Position numbers and translations under genes: made by a program. This document shows positions 1-9,059 of a DNA stretch of 44,133 nt, piece after piece. The stretch lies in NCBI GenBank assembly GCA_018714085.1, contig DVNY01000054.1:1-44133 (forward strand), read 5' to 3'. Under the pieces are notes generated by a model. That model saw only the letters and a program-made list of their open reading frames with translations, searched no databases and was not told where the DNA came from. Every line of letters begins with the position of its first letter. Positions within the stretch are counted from its first letter, which is position 1. Source of the stretch: Candidatus Caccomonas pullistercoris (GTDB taxonomy: Bacteria; Bacteroidota; Bacteroidia; Bacteroidales; Bacteroidaceae).

Positions 1-28
1 CATTATTCACGCTTAAACATACATACGC

Positions 29-535
29 ATGACACCGTTAGTTAGCATCATCATGGGAAGCACGTCCGACCTCCCTGTCATGGAAAAGGCCGCCGTCCTG
101 CTTGACAAAATGGAAGTACCTTTCGAAATGAACGCCCTGTCGGCACACCGTACGCCCGCCGAAGTTGAAAAATTTGCCCGCGAAGCCAAAGGCCGCGGCA
201 TACGGGTCATCATCGCCGGCGCAGGCATGGCTGCCGCGCTGCCAGGTGTCATCGCCGCCGGCACTACGCTGCCCGTCATCGGCGTACCTATCAAAGGCAT
301 GCTCGACGGCCTCGACGCCATGCTCTCTATCATTCAGATGCCTCCCGGAATCCCCGTGGCCACCGTCGGTGTGAACGGCGCACAGAATGCCGCCATCCTG
401 GCTCTCGAAATGCTGGCCCTGTCCGACGAAGCTTTGGCCGACCGCCTCTGCGCCTACAAAGAAGGACTGAAAGAAAAGATTGTGAAAGCCAATGCCGACC
501 TTAAAACCGTGAAGTACAACTTCAAAGTCGACTGA
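29..535 (+). CDS. purE: N5-carboxyaminoimidazole ribonucleotide mutase (PurE class I)
   Basis: Translation MTPLVSIIMGSTSDLPVMEKAA...SAHRTPAEVEKFA...IIAGAGMAAALPGVIAAGTTLPVIGVP is typical of PurE. Confidence 0.96.
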   Translation: MTPLVSIIMGSTSDLPVMEKAAVLLDKMEVPFEMNALSAHRTPAEVEKFAREAKGRGIRVIIAGAGMAAALPGVIAAGTTLPVIGVPIKGMLDGLDAMLSIIQMPPGIPVATVGVNGAQNAAILALEMLALSDEALADRLCAYKEGLKEKIVKANADLKTVKYNFKVD

Positions 536-562
536 CTCCGTGACGGGAAAACCGAACAAACC

Positions 563-2521
563 ATGTCCATCTTCAACTATCAGCCCCGGACGTCGCACGA
601 AGTGCGGATAGGCAACCGCCCGCTCGGAGGCGACCATCCGCTCCGCCTGCAAAGCATGACCACCACGGCCACCACCGACACGGAAGCCTGTGTGGCACAG
701 TGCAAACGCATCTTCGACGCCGGCGCCGACTACGTCCGCCTGACCACACAGGGCGTCCGCGAGGCCGAAAACCTGCGCGCCATCCGCGAACGCCTCCATG
801 CCGACGGCTACGACCGCCCCCTCGTGGCCGACGTGCACTTCAACCCCGACGTGGCCGACGTCGCGGCCGCCATAGTGGAGAAGGTGCGCATCAACCCGGG
901 CAACTACGTCGACCCGGCACGCAAGTTCAAACACCTTGAATACACGGACGAAGAATATGCCGCCGAACTCGAAAGGCTCGAAGCCCGCTTCCGCCGCCTG
1001 CTCGCCATATGCCGACAACACGGCACGGCGCTGCGCATCGGCGTGAACCACGGCTCGCTCTCCGACCGCATCATGAGCCGCTACGGCGACACTCCCGAAG
1101 GCATCGTCGAGAGCTGCATGGAGTTCCTGCGCGTCTGCCAGCGCGACGGGTTCGCCGACGTGGTGGTCTCCATCAAAGCCAGCAACACCGTGGTGATGGT
1201 CCGCTCGGTCCGCCTCCTGTGCCACGCCATGCAGGAAGAGGGAATGGACTTCCCGCTCCACCTCGGCGTGACCGAAGCCGGCGAAGGCGAAGACGGACGC
1301 ATACGGAGCGCCGCGGGCATCGGGGCACTGCTGGCCGACGGCATAGGCGACACGCTGCGCGTCTCGTTGAGTGAGGAGCCCGAACAGGAAGTGCCCGTGG
1401 CCTACAAGCTGGCCGCCTACGTCGTGCGCCGTGCCGGACACGAATTCATCCCCGGCACGCCCGCCCCGGCCTTTGACTACCTCCGTCCCGAACGCCGCCC
1501 GACCTGCCCCGTGCTGAACATCGGCGGCACGAACGTGCCTGTCGTCATCAGCGTCCGGCTGGCCGGACACCCTGACGGCGCACTGGGAAAAACAGCCAGC
1601 CGGCCGGAAAATCCTGAAGCAGTGACAGAAAATCCTGTCAGCCGTCCCGTAAATTCTGTCAGCCGTCCGGGAAAAACGGGCACGGCGACCGTCCGGCCCG
1701 ACTATGTCTACTGTGGTGCCCAACTGCCCGATGCGGCCGCGCGTGAGGACTTCCCCTACCTTGTCGATGCCCCGGCGTGGACAGGCGAGGCCGGAACCTA
1801 TCCCGTCTTCACGCCCGAGACTTTGCTGGCGCTCTCGATGAATGGCGCGGAAGCCAAGTTCCTCTTCCTCTCCTACCCGGCGATGGACGACGAAGTGCGG
1901 GCGTGCCTGCGCCATCACCCCGAAGTGGTGGTCATCGCCCAATCCGACCACGCCAACAGGCAGGGCGAACTGCGGGCCCTCGTGCACGAACTCTGGCGCG
2001 AACAGCTGACAAATCCTGTCGTCGTCTTCCAACATTTCAGCCACCCGTCCGACGAAACGGAAGACCTCATGCTCGAAGCCGCCGCAGAGACGGGCAACCT
2101 CGTCTTTGACGGCCTGCTCGACGGGCTTATGCTCTGCAACCTGAACACGGCGGACGGCGACGCCATCGCTCCCCAGCGCGTGGACGACATAGCTTTCGGC
2201 ATCCTGCAAGCCACACGCGCCCGCACCACCCGTACGGAATACATCAGCTGTCCGGGATGCGGCCGCACGCTCTACGACCTGCAAACTGCCGTCGCCCGTG
2301 TCAAAGCGGCTACCTCCCACCTCGTCGGCCTGAAAATAGCTGTGATGGGTTGCATCGTTAACGGCCCGGGCGAGATGGCCGACGCCGATTACGGCTACGT
2401 CGGCGCCGCGCGCGGCAAGGTAAGCCTCTATCGCGGCAAGCTCTGCGTCGAGCGCAACATTCCCGAGGCCGAAGCCGTCGAACGCCTGCTCCGCCTGATC
2501 GAAGCCGACGGACGGGGATAA
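563..2521 (+). CDS. ispG: 4-hydroxy-3-methylbut-2-enyl diphosphate synthase, long (Bacteroidetes/plant-like) form with central insert domain
   Basis: N-terminal TIM-barrel motifs (GNRPLGGDHPLRLQSMTTTATTDTEACVAQ) and C-terminal Fe-S motif (YISCPGCGRTLYDLQ...GCIVNGPGEMADADYGYVG); 652 aa. Contains an in-frame repeat-derived linker (see findings). Confidence 0.95.
   Translation: MSIFNYQPRTSHEVRIGNRPLGGDHPLRLQSMTTTATTDTEACVAQCKRIFDAGADYVRLTTQGVREAENLRAIRERLHADGYDRPLVADVHFNPDVADVAAAIVEKVRINPGNYVDPARKFKHLEYTDEEYAAELERLEARFRRLLAICRQHGTALRIGVNHGSLSDRIMSRYGDTPEGIVESCMEFLRVCQRDGFADVVVSIKASNTVVMVRSVRLLCHAMQEEGMDFPLHLGVTEAGEGEDGRIRSAAGIGALLADGIGDTLRVSLSEEPEQEVPVAYKLAAYVVRRAGHEFIPGTPAPAFDYLRPERRPTCPVLNIGGTNVPVVISVRLAGHPDGALGKTASRPENPEAVTENPVSRPVNSVSRPGKTGTATVRPDYVYCGAQLPDAAAREDFPYLVDAPAWTGEAGTYPVFTPETLLALSMNGAEAKFLFLSYPAMDDEVRACLRHHPEVVVIAQSDHANRQGELRALVHELWREQLTNPVVVFQHFSHPSDETEDLMLEAAAETGNLVFDGLLDGLMLCNLNTADGDAIAPQRVDDIAFGILQATRARTTRTEYISCPGCGRTLYDLQTAVARVKAATSHLVGLKIAVMGCIVNGPGEMADADYGYVGAARGKVSLYRGKLCVERNIPEAEAVERLLRLIEADGRG
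1594..1675. repeat. 21-bp phased palindromic repeat, copy A (inside the ispG coding sequence)
   Basis: ccggaaaatcctgaagcagtgacagaaaatcctgtcagccgtcccgtaaattctgtcagccgtccggg; 'gaaaatcctg' recurs at +21 and 'ctgtcagccg' recurs at +21; matches intergenic copies D, E and I. Confidence 0.85.
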
Positions 2522-2544
2522 GCTCTGCGCTACACATTAATAAT

Positions 2545-2598
2545 ATAAAGCATCCTCCCCCGCACGGACGTCGTTCTGTGCGGGGGAGAATGCTTTAT
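2545..2598. terminator. Bidirectional terminator-like hairpin between convergent ispG and nadA
   Basis: ataaagcatcctcccccgcac / gtgcgggggagaatgctttat, 21-bp arms with one mismatch, 12-nt loop. Confidence 0.8.
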
Positions 2599-2635
2599 GT
2601 CTTGCCTGTCAGGCCTTACCCGAAAACGGCCAGCT

Positions 2636-3580
2636 TCATTTGCTCATCTCGAGCATACGCTGGATAGGGCGGATGGCCTTTTCGGCGATGTCGGCAGGGA
2701 CATGGATTTCCGGCTGGCCGTCGCGGAGGCAAGCGTAAACCTTTTCGAGCGTATTGAGACGCATGTAGCTGCATTCGTTGCAGGCACAACCGGGATCGTC
2801 CGGCGGAACCGGGATGAACGTCTTGCCCGGACATTTTTTCTTCATCTCGTGCAGAATACCGCTCTCCGTGGCTACGAGAAACTCGCACTCCGGGCTTTCG
2901 ACGGCATACTTCAACAGGGCGGCCGTCGAACCCACGACGTCGGCCAGATGCAGCACCGCGCCACGGCACTCAGGGTGGGCCAGCACCTTGGCAGCGGGAT
3001 GCTGCTGTTTGAGAGCTATTATCTTTTCGACCGAAAAGCGTTCGTGCACGTGGCAAGCCCCGTCCCAAAGGAGCATCTGCCGCCCTGTGATGGCGTTGAT
3101 ATACGACCCGAGATTACGGTCGGGGCCGAAGATGATTTTAGCGTCCTTGGGGAAACTCTCGACAATCTGACGGGCGTTGCTCGACGTGACCACGACGTCC
3201 GTGACAGCCTTGGTGGCAGCCGAAGTGTTGACGTACGAAATCACGGTGTAGCCCGGATGTGCATGGACAAAGTCGGCGAACTTGTCGGCAGGGCAACTCT
3301 CGGCCAGCGAGCAGGTCGCAGCGGCGTCGGGAACGAGGACGGTTTTCCCGGGACAGAGAATCTTGCACGTCTCGCCCATGAAGTGGACACCACACATAAC
3401 GATGATGTCGGCGGTCGTCGTGGCGGCTTTCTGAGCCAGTGCGAGCGAATCGCCCACGAAGTCAGCGATGTCCTGCACGTCGCCTTCCGTATAATAGTGA
3501 GCCAGTAAAATGGCATTCTTCTCCTTGGCCAGCTCGCGGATGGCCTGTTTCAGTGTTTCTTTCGACTGCGTCTGATTCAT
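2636..3580 (-). CDS. nadA: Quinolinate synthase
   Basis: LAKEKNAILLAHYYTEGDVQDIADFVGDSLALAQKA...; conserved Cys motifs (DDPGCACNECSYMRLNTLEK). Confidence 0.96.
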   Translation of the reverse strand: MNQTQSKETLKQAIRELAKEKNAILLAHYYTEGDVQDIADFVGDSLALAQKAATTTADIIVMCGVHFMGETCKILCPGKTVLVPDAAATCSLAESCPADKFADFVHAHPGYTVISYVNTSAATKAVTDVVVTSSNARQIVESFPKDAKIIFGPDRNLGSYINAITGRQMLLWDGACHVHERFSVEKIIALKQQHPAAKVLAHPECRGAVLHLADVVGSTAALLKYAVESPECEFLVATESGILHEMKKKCPGKTFIPVPPDDPGCACNECSYMRLNTLEKVYACLRDGQPEIHVPADIAEKAIRPIQRMLEMSK

Positions 3581-3588
3581 TGTTATGC

Positions 3589-4791
3589 CTATTTTTCTTG
3601 TATGATGTAGTAACCGGCCTGCTCAATTCCCTGATGGATTTCGCGGATATGGTCGGCGTTTCGCGTTTCAAGCACAATGCGCAAGTTACAGGAGTTCACG
3701 TCGGGACTCTCGCCGTTTCGCTCATGATGGACAGAAATGATGTTGGCGCCAAAGCGGACAATGACATTACAGAGACCGAGCAAGGAACCCGGGCGGTCGG
3801 GCATCTCGATGAGCATCTCGGTTGTCCGTCCGCCTTTCATAAGACCACGGTTGATGACCCGGCTGAGAATCGTCACGTCGATATTGCCGCCGCTCACGAT
3901 GCAGCAGACATGTTTGCCGGCCAGTTCGACCTTGTTGAACATCGCGGCTGCCACGCTCACCGCTCCAGCTCCTTCGGCAATCAGTTTGTGGTGTTCGATG
4001 AGCGCAAGGATAGCGGCGCAAATTTCGTCTTCACTGACCGTCACGATTTCGTCTACATACTGCTGGCACAAAGCAAAGGTGTTTTTCCCAGGTTCTTTGA
4101 CCGCAATGCCGTCCGCAATAGTCAGCACCGACGGCAGGCATTCAATCTGATTGTGCCCTATGCTCGTGGCCATGCTCGCCGCACCCTCAGCCTGCACTCC
4201 GACGATGCGCACTTCGGGCTTTAAGCTCTTAATGGCGAAAGCTACGCCAGCCGCAAGTCCTCCGCCTCCGATAGGCACGATGACTACGTCGAGATTAGGC
4301 AGGTCGTTGAGGATTTCCATCCCGACGGAACCCTGACCGGCTATCACGTATTCGTCGTCGAACGGATGTATGAACGTCATGCCGCGCTCGGCGTTGATTT
4401 CAAGCGCCCGGCGATAAGCATCGTCATACACACCGTCGACCAGACAGATTTCAGCACCCAGTTCACGCGTAGCCTCGACCTTGCTGATGGGTGCCCCGGC
4501 CGGCATGCAAATCAGTGCGGGAATGCCATAGCGCCGGGCAGCCAAAGCCACGCCCTGTGCATGGTTGCCGGCAGAACAAGCAATGACGCCTCTTTGTTTT
4601 TCTTCTGGCGAAAGCTGAGATATTTTGAAACCCGCGCCTCTTACTTTGAACGAACCTGTCACTTGGAGATTTTCTGGTTTCAGGTATACGTCGCAAACTG
4701 GATTTATCTTGTCCGTGTGTATCAGGCTGGTGTGCCTCACGACATCGGCGAGCACCGTGGTGGCCTTATAGACTGTATCGAGTGTCAGCAT
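3589..4791 (-). CDS. ilvA: Threonine ammonia-lyase (threonine dehydratase)
   Basis: PLP fold-type II motif KPENLQVTGSFKVRGA, IPIGGGGLAAG, C-terminal ACT-like region. Confidence 0.93.
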   Translation of the reverse strand: MLTLDTVYKATTVLADVVRHTSLIHTDKINPVCDVYLKPENLQVTGSFKVRGAGFKISQLSPEEKQRGVIACSAGNHAQGVALAARRYGIPALICMPAGAPISKVEATRELGAEICLVDGVYDDAYRRALEINAERGMTFIHPFDDEYVIAGQGSVGMEILNDLPNLDVVIVPIGGGGLAAGVAFAIKSLKPEVRIVGVQAEGAASMATSIGHNQIECLPSVLTIADGIAVKEPGKNTFALCQQYVDEIVTVSEDEICAAILALIEHHKLIAEGAGAVSVAAAMFNKVELAGKHVCCIVSGGNIDVTILSRVINRGLMKGGRTTEMLIEMPDRPGSLLGLCNVIVRFGANIISVHHERNGESPDVNSCNLRIVLETRNADHIREIHQGIEQAGYYIIQEK

Positions 4792-4813
4792 GGTAGTAAT
4801 GAGAATGGTTGTC

Positions 4814-5923
4814 TTATTTTTCCGTATCTATACGTTTGAAATTGCAATAAAGGGGATAGTGGTCAGAGACGGCGATGCTCTTGTCCACACAAGCGCCATA
4901 AGGGCGCAGGTCGGGCGAACAAAACATATTGTCAATGCGCACAAAGATGGCATCACGGTTGAACGAACGTCCGACGCCCTGCCCGGTGGCCACGTATGCG
5001 TCAGTCAGTCCTTCGGCCATACGATGGCGGCTGTACGAAATGGGGGTATCGTTGAAATCGCCGCACACAATGGCAGAACGACCACGGCGATGCGCAGAAA
5101 CATAACGGGCCACAGAATCCGCCTGCACGGCGCGGGCCACGGTGGCTTCGGCGATCTTCGGAACCAGCTGGCGTATGCCTTGCTTCATCGGAGCATCCTC
5201 TGGATCTTTCACTATCTTTTTGTACATCTCCCGGTCGGCCGGACCGAGCTTGTTCGACGCCAGATGATTGTTGATAACGAGCAGGGTGTCGCCCCGCTTC
5301 AACAGTATCTCGTAAGCCACCGACGCGTTGAACCCCACGCGGTAAATGACTTCACGGCTGACGATGGGGTATTTCGAAAAGCAGCCAAGGTTGTTGTTGA
5401 AGTTAAGGTTGAGCGTGTCGCGGTAAGGATAGGCATCCCGGAGAACGGGCGTGATGTGCCTGTCCCACTCGGTGGGCGACGTGTGTCCCTCCTGAAAACA
5501 TATGACGTCGGCTCCGGAATGCAGCATATACTGCGCCACAACGTTGCGGTCCTCATCGTCGTGCGCACCACTGCCGAACTGAAGCGTGTTATACGTGAGC
5601 ACCCGCAAGCTATGCTTTGGCGGAGGCGACGGGATATTGACAGGCACGTAGCGCCGTATGCTCATCACGCACGTCAGCAGTCCCAGCAATGTGATCCAGG
5701 CAGTGCGCCGCGCAAAAAGCAATGAAGCCACAAAGAGTACGGCAGTACCGCCGAGAAACATGGGAAACGTCAAACCCAGCACACCGACATAGCGGAACGT
5801 GGCAGGAGAAACGTATTGTGACGCCGCAGACAGCCAAAGCCCCACGACGGAACACCATCCCGCACCGGCCATCAGCCGGGCGAACCACCCGAGCGGGCGA
5901 CGTTTTGGCTTGCGGGCAGGCAT
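4814..5923 (-). CDS. Endonuclease/exonuclease/phosphatase family protein, N-terminal membrane segments
   Basis: RVLTYNTLQFG...DVICFQEGHTS...VICGDFNDTPISYSRHRM...DHYPLYCNFK. Start set at ATG 5923 rather than the TTG used by the ORF track. Confidence 0.85.
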   Translation of the reverse strand: MPARKPKRRPLGWFARLMAGAGWCSVVGLWLSAASQYVSPATFRYVGVLGLTFPMFLGGTAVLFVASLLFARRTAWITLLGLLTCVMSIRRYVPVNIPSPPPKHSLRVLTYNTLQFGSGAHDDEDRNVVAQYMLHSGADVICFQEGHTSPTEWDRHITPVLRDAYPYRDTLNLNFNNNLGCFSKYPIVSREVIYRVGFNASVAYEILLKRGDTLLVINNHLASNKLGPADREMYKKIVKDPEDAPMKQGIRQLVPKIAEATVARAVQADSVARYVSAHRRGRSAIVCGDFNDTPISYSRHRMAEGLTDAYVATGQGVGRSFNRDAIFVRIDNMFCSPDLRPYGACVDKSIAVSDHYPLYCNFKRIDTEK

Positions 5924-5937
5924 AATCAAAGCGACTG

Positions 5938-6882
5938 TTATTTATTACTGTAATCGAAGAGATCCTTCTTCTCCTGCGCGGTCAGGCTGTCGTAGCCCGA
6001 GCGTTTCACCTTGTCGAGGATGTGGTCAATGCGTTCCTCGCGGGCTTTTTTGCGGGCGTTGTAGTCGTAATCGGCGGTGCGGTCCTTGAACTTGCGTGTC
6101 GGCTGGCTGGTGCGGAGACGGCTGAAAAAACCTTTCATGCGGAGACGGAAATCTTCGAAGTGCGATTTCTTCCGACGGGGCGGCTGATAGTTTTCCCACC
6201 CGGTGAAACCGCCTCCACGGGGTCCTTGATGATGGCGCCAATAGAGGATGAGCAACCAACCGAAGAGCATACCGCCAAGGTGGGCAAAGTGGGCGATGTT
6301 TCCACCACCCGACCCGAAGGCGGCGAACAGTTCGATGGCGGCATATCCGATAACGAAGTATTTTGCTTTCAGCGGAATGGGTGGGATGAGCAGCATGATG
6401 CGTTCGTTGGGGAACGTCATGCCGAATGCCAGCAGCACACCGTAGCAGGCGCCCGAGGCACCTATCGTGGTCCACATGTTGAGGTATTCATCCATCGTAA
6501 TTCGGAAACCATCGAGATTGACGAACTCGTAAGCCGCCAAGCCCTCCACGCCATACTGGCCGAACTGGAAAAGTTCCTGCATCAGTCCTGCGCCTATCCC
6601 GCAGACGAAATAGAAAAGCAGAAAGCGTTTCGGGCCGAACACTTGCTCTATGATGCGACCGAACATCCACAGGGAGAACATATTGAAGAAGAGATGGAAG
6701 AAACCACCGTGCAGAAACATGTACGTCACCAACTGCCAGATTTTGAAATCGCTGGCCAAGACGAAATGAAGTCCGAGCAAGTTCGCCAGATCGACGCCAT
6801 AGCGTTCGAAGACGAGCTGGGCGAGATAAACAAGTACGTTGATGATGAGCAGGTTCTTGGTGATTGGAGGCAACTGATTCAT
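5938..6882 (-). CDS. Rhomboid family intramembrane serine protease
   Basis: GASGACYGVLLAFGMTFPNERIML (GxSG) plus FAHLGGMLFGWLL; multiple TM segments. Confidence 0.93.
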   Translation of the reverse strand: MNQLPPITKNLLIINVLVYLAQLVFERYGVDLANLLGLHFVLASDFKIWQLVTYMFLHGGFFHLFFNMFSLWMFGRIIEQVFGPKRFLLFYFVCGIGAGLMQELFQFGQYGVEGLAAYEFVNLDGFRITMDEYLNMWTTIGASGACYGVLLAFGMTFPNERIMLLIPPIPLKAKYFVIGYAAIELFAAFGSGGGNIAHFAHLGGMLFGWLLILYWRHHQGPRGGGFTGWENYQPPRRKKSHFEDFRLRMKGFFSRLRTSQPTRKFKDRTADYDYNARKKAREERIDHILDKVKRSGYDSLTAQEKKDLFDYSNK

Positions 6883-6904
6883 AGGCTGTTCTTTCTGTCG
6901 GCGG

Positions 6905-6979
6905 CAAAGTTAGTGCAAACGAGCGGAACGGCGGGCGAAATGCCGAAGGAATTTCGACAAGACGTTCCCGAGTGAAGCC
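6905..6979 (-). promoter_or_regulatory. Stem-loop promoter element, copy p3 (upstream of rhomboid gene)
   Basis: Reverse complement: cactcgggaacgtcttgtcgaaattccttcggcatttcgcccgccgttccgctcgtttgcactaactttgc; -7 box TAACTTTG at 6905-6912. Confidence 0.75.
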
Positions 6980-7088
6980 TATCTTAACTTAAAGATTTAC
7001 TTTTTCAGCAACCGTGCCTACTGCGGCAGCCTTTCGTATGCCAGCTTCCGGATGCGTCTGACTGAGCGGAGCGACACGTAGGAAAACC

Positions 7089-7546
7089 GGTGGATAACGT
7101 CGTGGAGAAAGCCGGGAAAAACGCTGGAAAAGTATTGGAAAAACTATGGCGTCAACGAATGCAGGACGCATTGGGTTATTCGATTTCTTTTCCACTTCTT
7201 CACAGGGGTTTTCCGCTTTTTCCCCTGAGTTTATCCCCCGGCCTGAAAAACTTTTTTCAACGACCGGAAAGTTTTCCACTGCATGTGAATAAAATCAAGC
7301 TTTTCGCGCCGAAAGACCCGCAGACAAAAGAAAAACAAACGTTTTGGAAGCGGTGGATAAACAGGCCTCCTCCGGTGGATAAAACACTGCTTTCAAAATG
7401 AGCAAACCTTTCCGTAAAAACTTATCCACCGTTTCCACAGGCTTTATCCTACGCATTGTTTTTCTAAACAAATTTCTATAAAATCAAAATAACCTGTACA
7501 AAAGAATAAGAAAGAATTCATTGTGAATAACGCAGCATGTGGAAAA
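7089..7546. other. Candidate replication origin (DnaA-box cluster with AT-rich tract)
   Basis: ggtggataa at 7089, 7352 and 7374; ttatccacc at 7422; tgtgaataa at 7284 and 7522; tgtggaaaa at 7538; AT-rich stretch about 7455-7520; no supportable ORF. Confidence 0.5.
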
Positions 7547-7734
7547 ACGGGAGGGCGCTACGGAGATTCCCAACCGACCTGCCGGGACGGACAGGCAGGT
7601 TTTTGGGAAGATAGAAGCAGTTGGGCAAAACGACGGAGTAGTTTTGAGATGTCAAACCGGACACCTTATAATATATAGAGAACCATCAAGAGAATGTTTC
7701 AGGCTTTCTGTGGGCAAAAGGAACGAAGTTGGAA

Positions 7735-7815
7735 AAACGGTCAGTGAAGTAGCAAATCCTGTCAGCCGGATAGAAATTACAAGTCGGCTGACAAGAAAAA
7801 CGGTCAGCCGACCTC
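7735..7815. repeat. 21-bp phased palindromic repeat, copy B
   Basis: caaatcctgtcagccggatagaaattacaagtcggctgacaagaaaaacggtcagccgacc; gtcggctgac/gtcagccgac inverted repeat. Confidence 0.75.
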
Positions 7816-7850
7816 TAAAACGACATAGGGCATGAGGGAAGCAAGGCTTA

Positions 7851-7935
7851 CTTTTCATAAGACAAGGCGGCACTCGGGAACGTCCTGTCGAAAAACCTGA
7901 GGCTTTTCGCCTGCCGTTCCGCTCGTTTGCACTAT
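7851..7935 (+). repeat. Stem-loop promoter element, copy p1 (first of an 85-bp tandem duplication)
   Basis: Nearly identical to 7936-8020 (two differences seen by eye); the -7 region reads TATCTTTT instead of TATCTTTG. Confidence 0.9.
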
Positions 7936-8025
7936 CTTTTCATAAGACAAGGCGGCACTCGGGAGCGTCCTGTCGAAAAACCTGCGGCTTTTCGCCTGCC
8001 GTTCCGCTCGTTTGCACTATCTTTG
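7936..8025 (+). promoter_or_regulatory. Stem-loop promoter element, copy p2 (second tandem copy, with intact -7 box)
   Basis: ...gttccgctcgtttgcactatctttgc; -7 box TATCTTTG at 8018-8025, 7 bp upstream of ATG 8033. Confidence 0.8.
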
Positions 8026-8032
8026 CGGCGGA

Positions 8033-8929
8033 ATGAGTAAGCTGACCGACTTTTTTATAGAACGGGGGTTCAAGGCGTTGTCGCGCCTTCCGTTCGGCGT
8101 GCTCTACGCCCTTTCAGACATGTGCTTCCCCTTGGTTTACTACATAGGTCGATACCGTCGTGGAGTGGTGCGTACAAATCTCGAAAATTCCTTTCCAGAG
8201 AAGACGGCAGCCGAGCGGAAAAGCATCGAGCGGGACTTCTACCGACGCTTCTGTGACTACGCGGTCGAGACAGTGAAACTCATCAGCATTGATGAAGCGG
8301 ACATACGTCGCCGCATGGAGTTCGTTGGGCTGGACGAGGTGGAAGCACAGCTCGGCAGCCATCCGTTCGTTTTTCTCTACTTGGGCCACGTGTTCAATTG
8401 GGAATGGGTGTCGACCATTCCTATGTGGACCAAGCGTGAGGCAACTCACGGCGCGCAGCTCTACCGTCCGCTGAACAATGCAGCTTTTGACCGTCTTTTC
8501 GAACACCTGCGCACGCGTTTCGGTGCCGAGAACATTTCGAAGTATGACGCTCTGCGGCGCATCATGCGGCTGAAAGCCGAAGGTGTCCCGACGATCATCG
8601 GTTTCATCTCGGACCAAGCGCCTCGCGTTCAGAACATACACGATTGGACTACTTTTCTGAATCAGGACACTCCTGTGTTCACAGGCACTGAACGTATCGG
8701 AAAGAAAGTCGATGCCGCCATCTATTATGTCGACATGGAGCGGGTGAAGCGCGGATACTACCGGGCGACGTTCCGCCTGATGAGCGACGACGTGCGGTCG
8801 GTGCCTGATTATGAACTGACAAACCGCTACATGCAACTGCTTGAACAGACAATCCGTCGCCAACCGGCCGGATGGCTCTGGTCGCATCGACGGTGGAAGC
8901 ACAAGCGACAGCCCGAGACGCAAATTTAG
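8033..8929 (+). CDS. Lipid A biosynthesis (KDO)2 lipid acyltransferase, LpxL/HtrB family
   Basis: MSKLTDFFIERGFKALSRLPFGVLYALSDM...LGHVFNWEW...GFISDQAPR...PAGWLWSHRRWK. Start moved to ATG 8033; the ORF-track start lies in the promoter element. Confidence 0.92.
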   Translation: MSKLTDFFIERGFKALSRLPFGVLYALSDMCFPLVYYIGRYRRGVVRTNLENSFPEKTAAERKSIERDFYRRFCDYAVETVKLISIDEADIRRRMEFVGLDEVEAQLGSHPFVFLYLGHVFNWEWVSTIPMWTKREATHGAQLYRPLNNAAFDRLFEHLRTRFGAENISKYDALRRIMRLKAEGVPTIIGFISDQAPRVQNIHDWTTFLNQDTPVFTGTERIGKKVDAAIYYVDMERVKRGYYRATFRLMSDDVRSVPDYELTNRYMQLLEQTIRRQPAGWLWSHRRWKHKRQPETQI

Positions 8930-8985
8930 CCAAGGGAAGAGACGGAGATGTCGTTCGGAATGCGTATCTTTGCTCTCGGTTTTAC

Positions 8986-9057
8986 GCCTCCGTAGTTCAA
9001 CGGATAGAATAGAAGTTTCCTAAACTTTAGATCCGAGTTCGATTCTCGGCGGAGGTA
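8986..9057 (+). tRNA. tRNA-Arg (anticodon CCU)
   Basis: gcctccg...tagttcaacgga...gaagtttcctaaacttt...ccgagttcgattctcgg cggaggt a; complete cloverleaf, anticodon loop ttCCTaa. Confidence 0.95.
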
Positions 9058-9059
9058 CG

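Noticed and set aside
38-2320. 760-aa minus-strand ORF opposite purE/ispG
   Set aside because: Antisense shadow ORF; sense genes are unambiguous.
7539-7835. 98-aa ORF between the oriC-like region and the LpxL-like gene
   Set aside because: No recognisable motif, runs through repeat copy B; most likely non-coding.
8012-8032. MHYLC N-terminal extensions of the ORF-track entries at 8012 (+) and 14427 (-)
   Set aside because: Both are TTG CAC TAY CTT TGC, i.e. the shared promoter -7 sequence read as codons; real ATGs are at 8033 and 14394.
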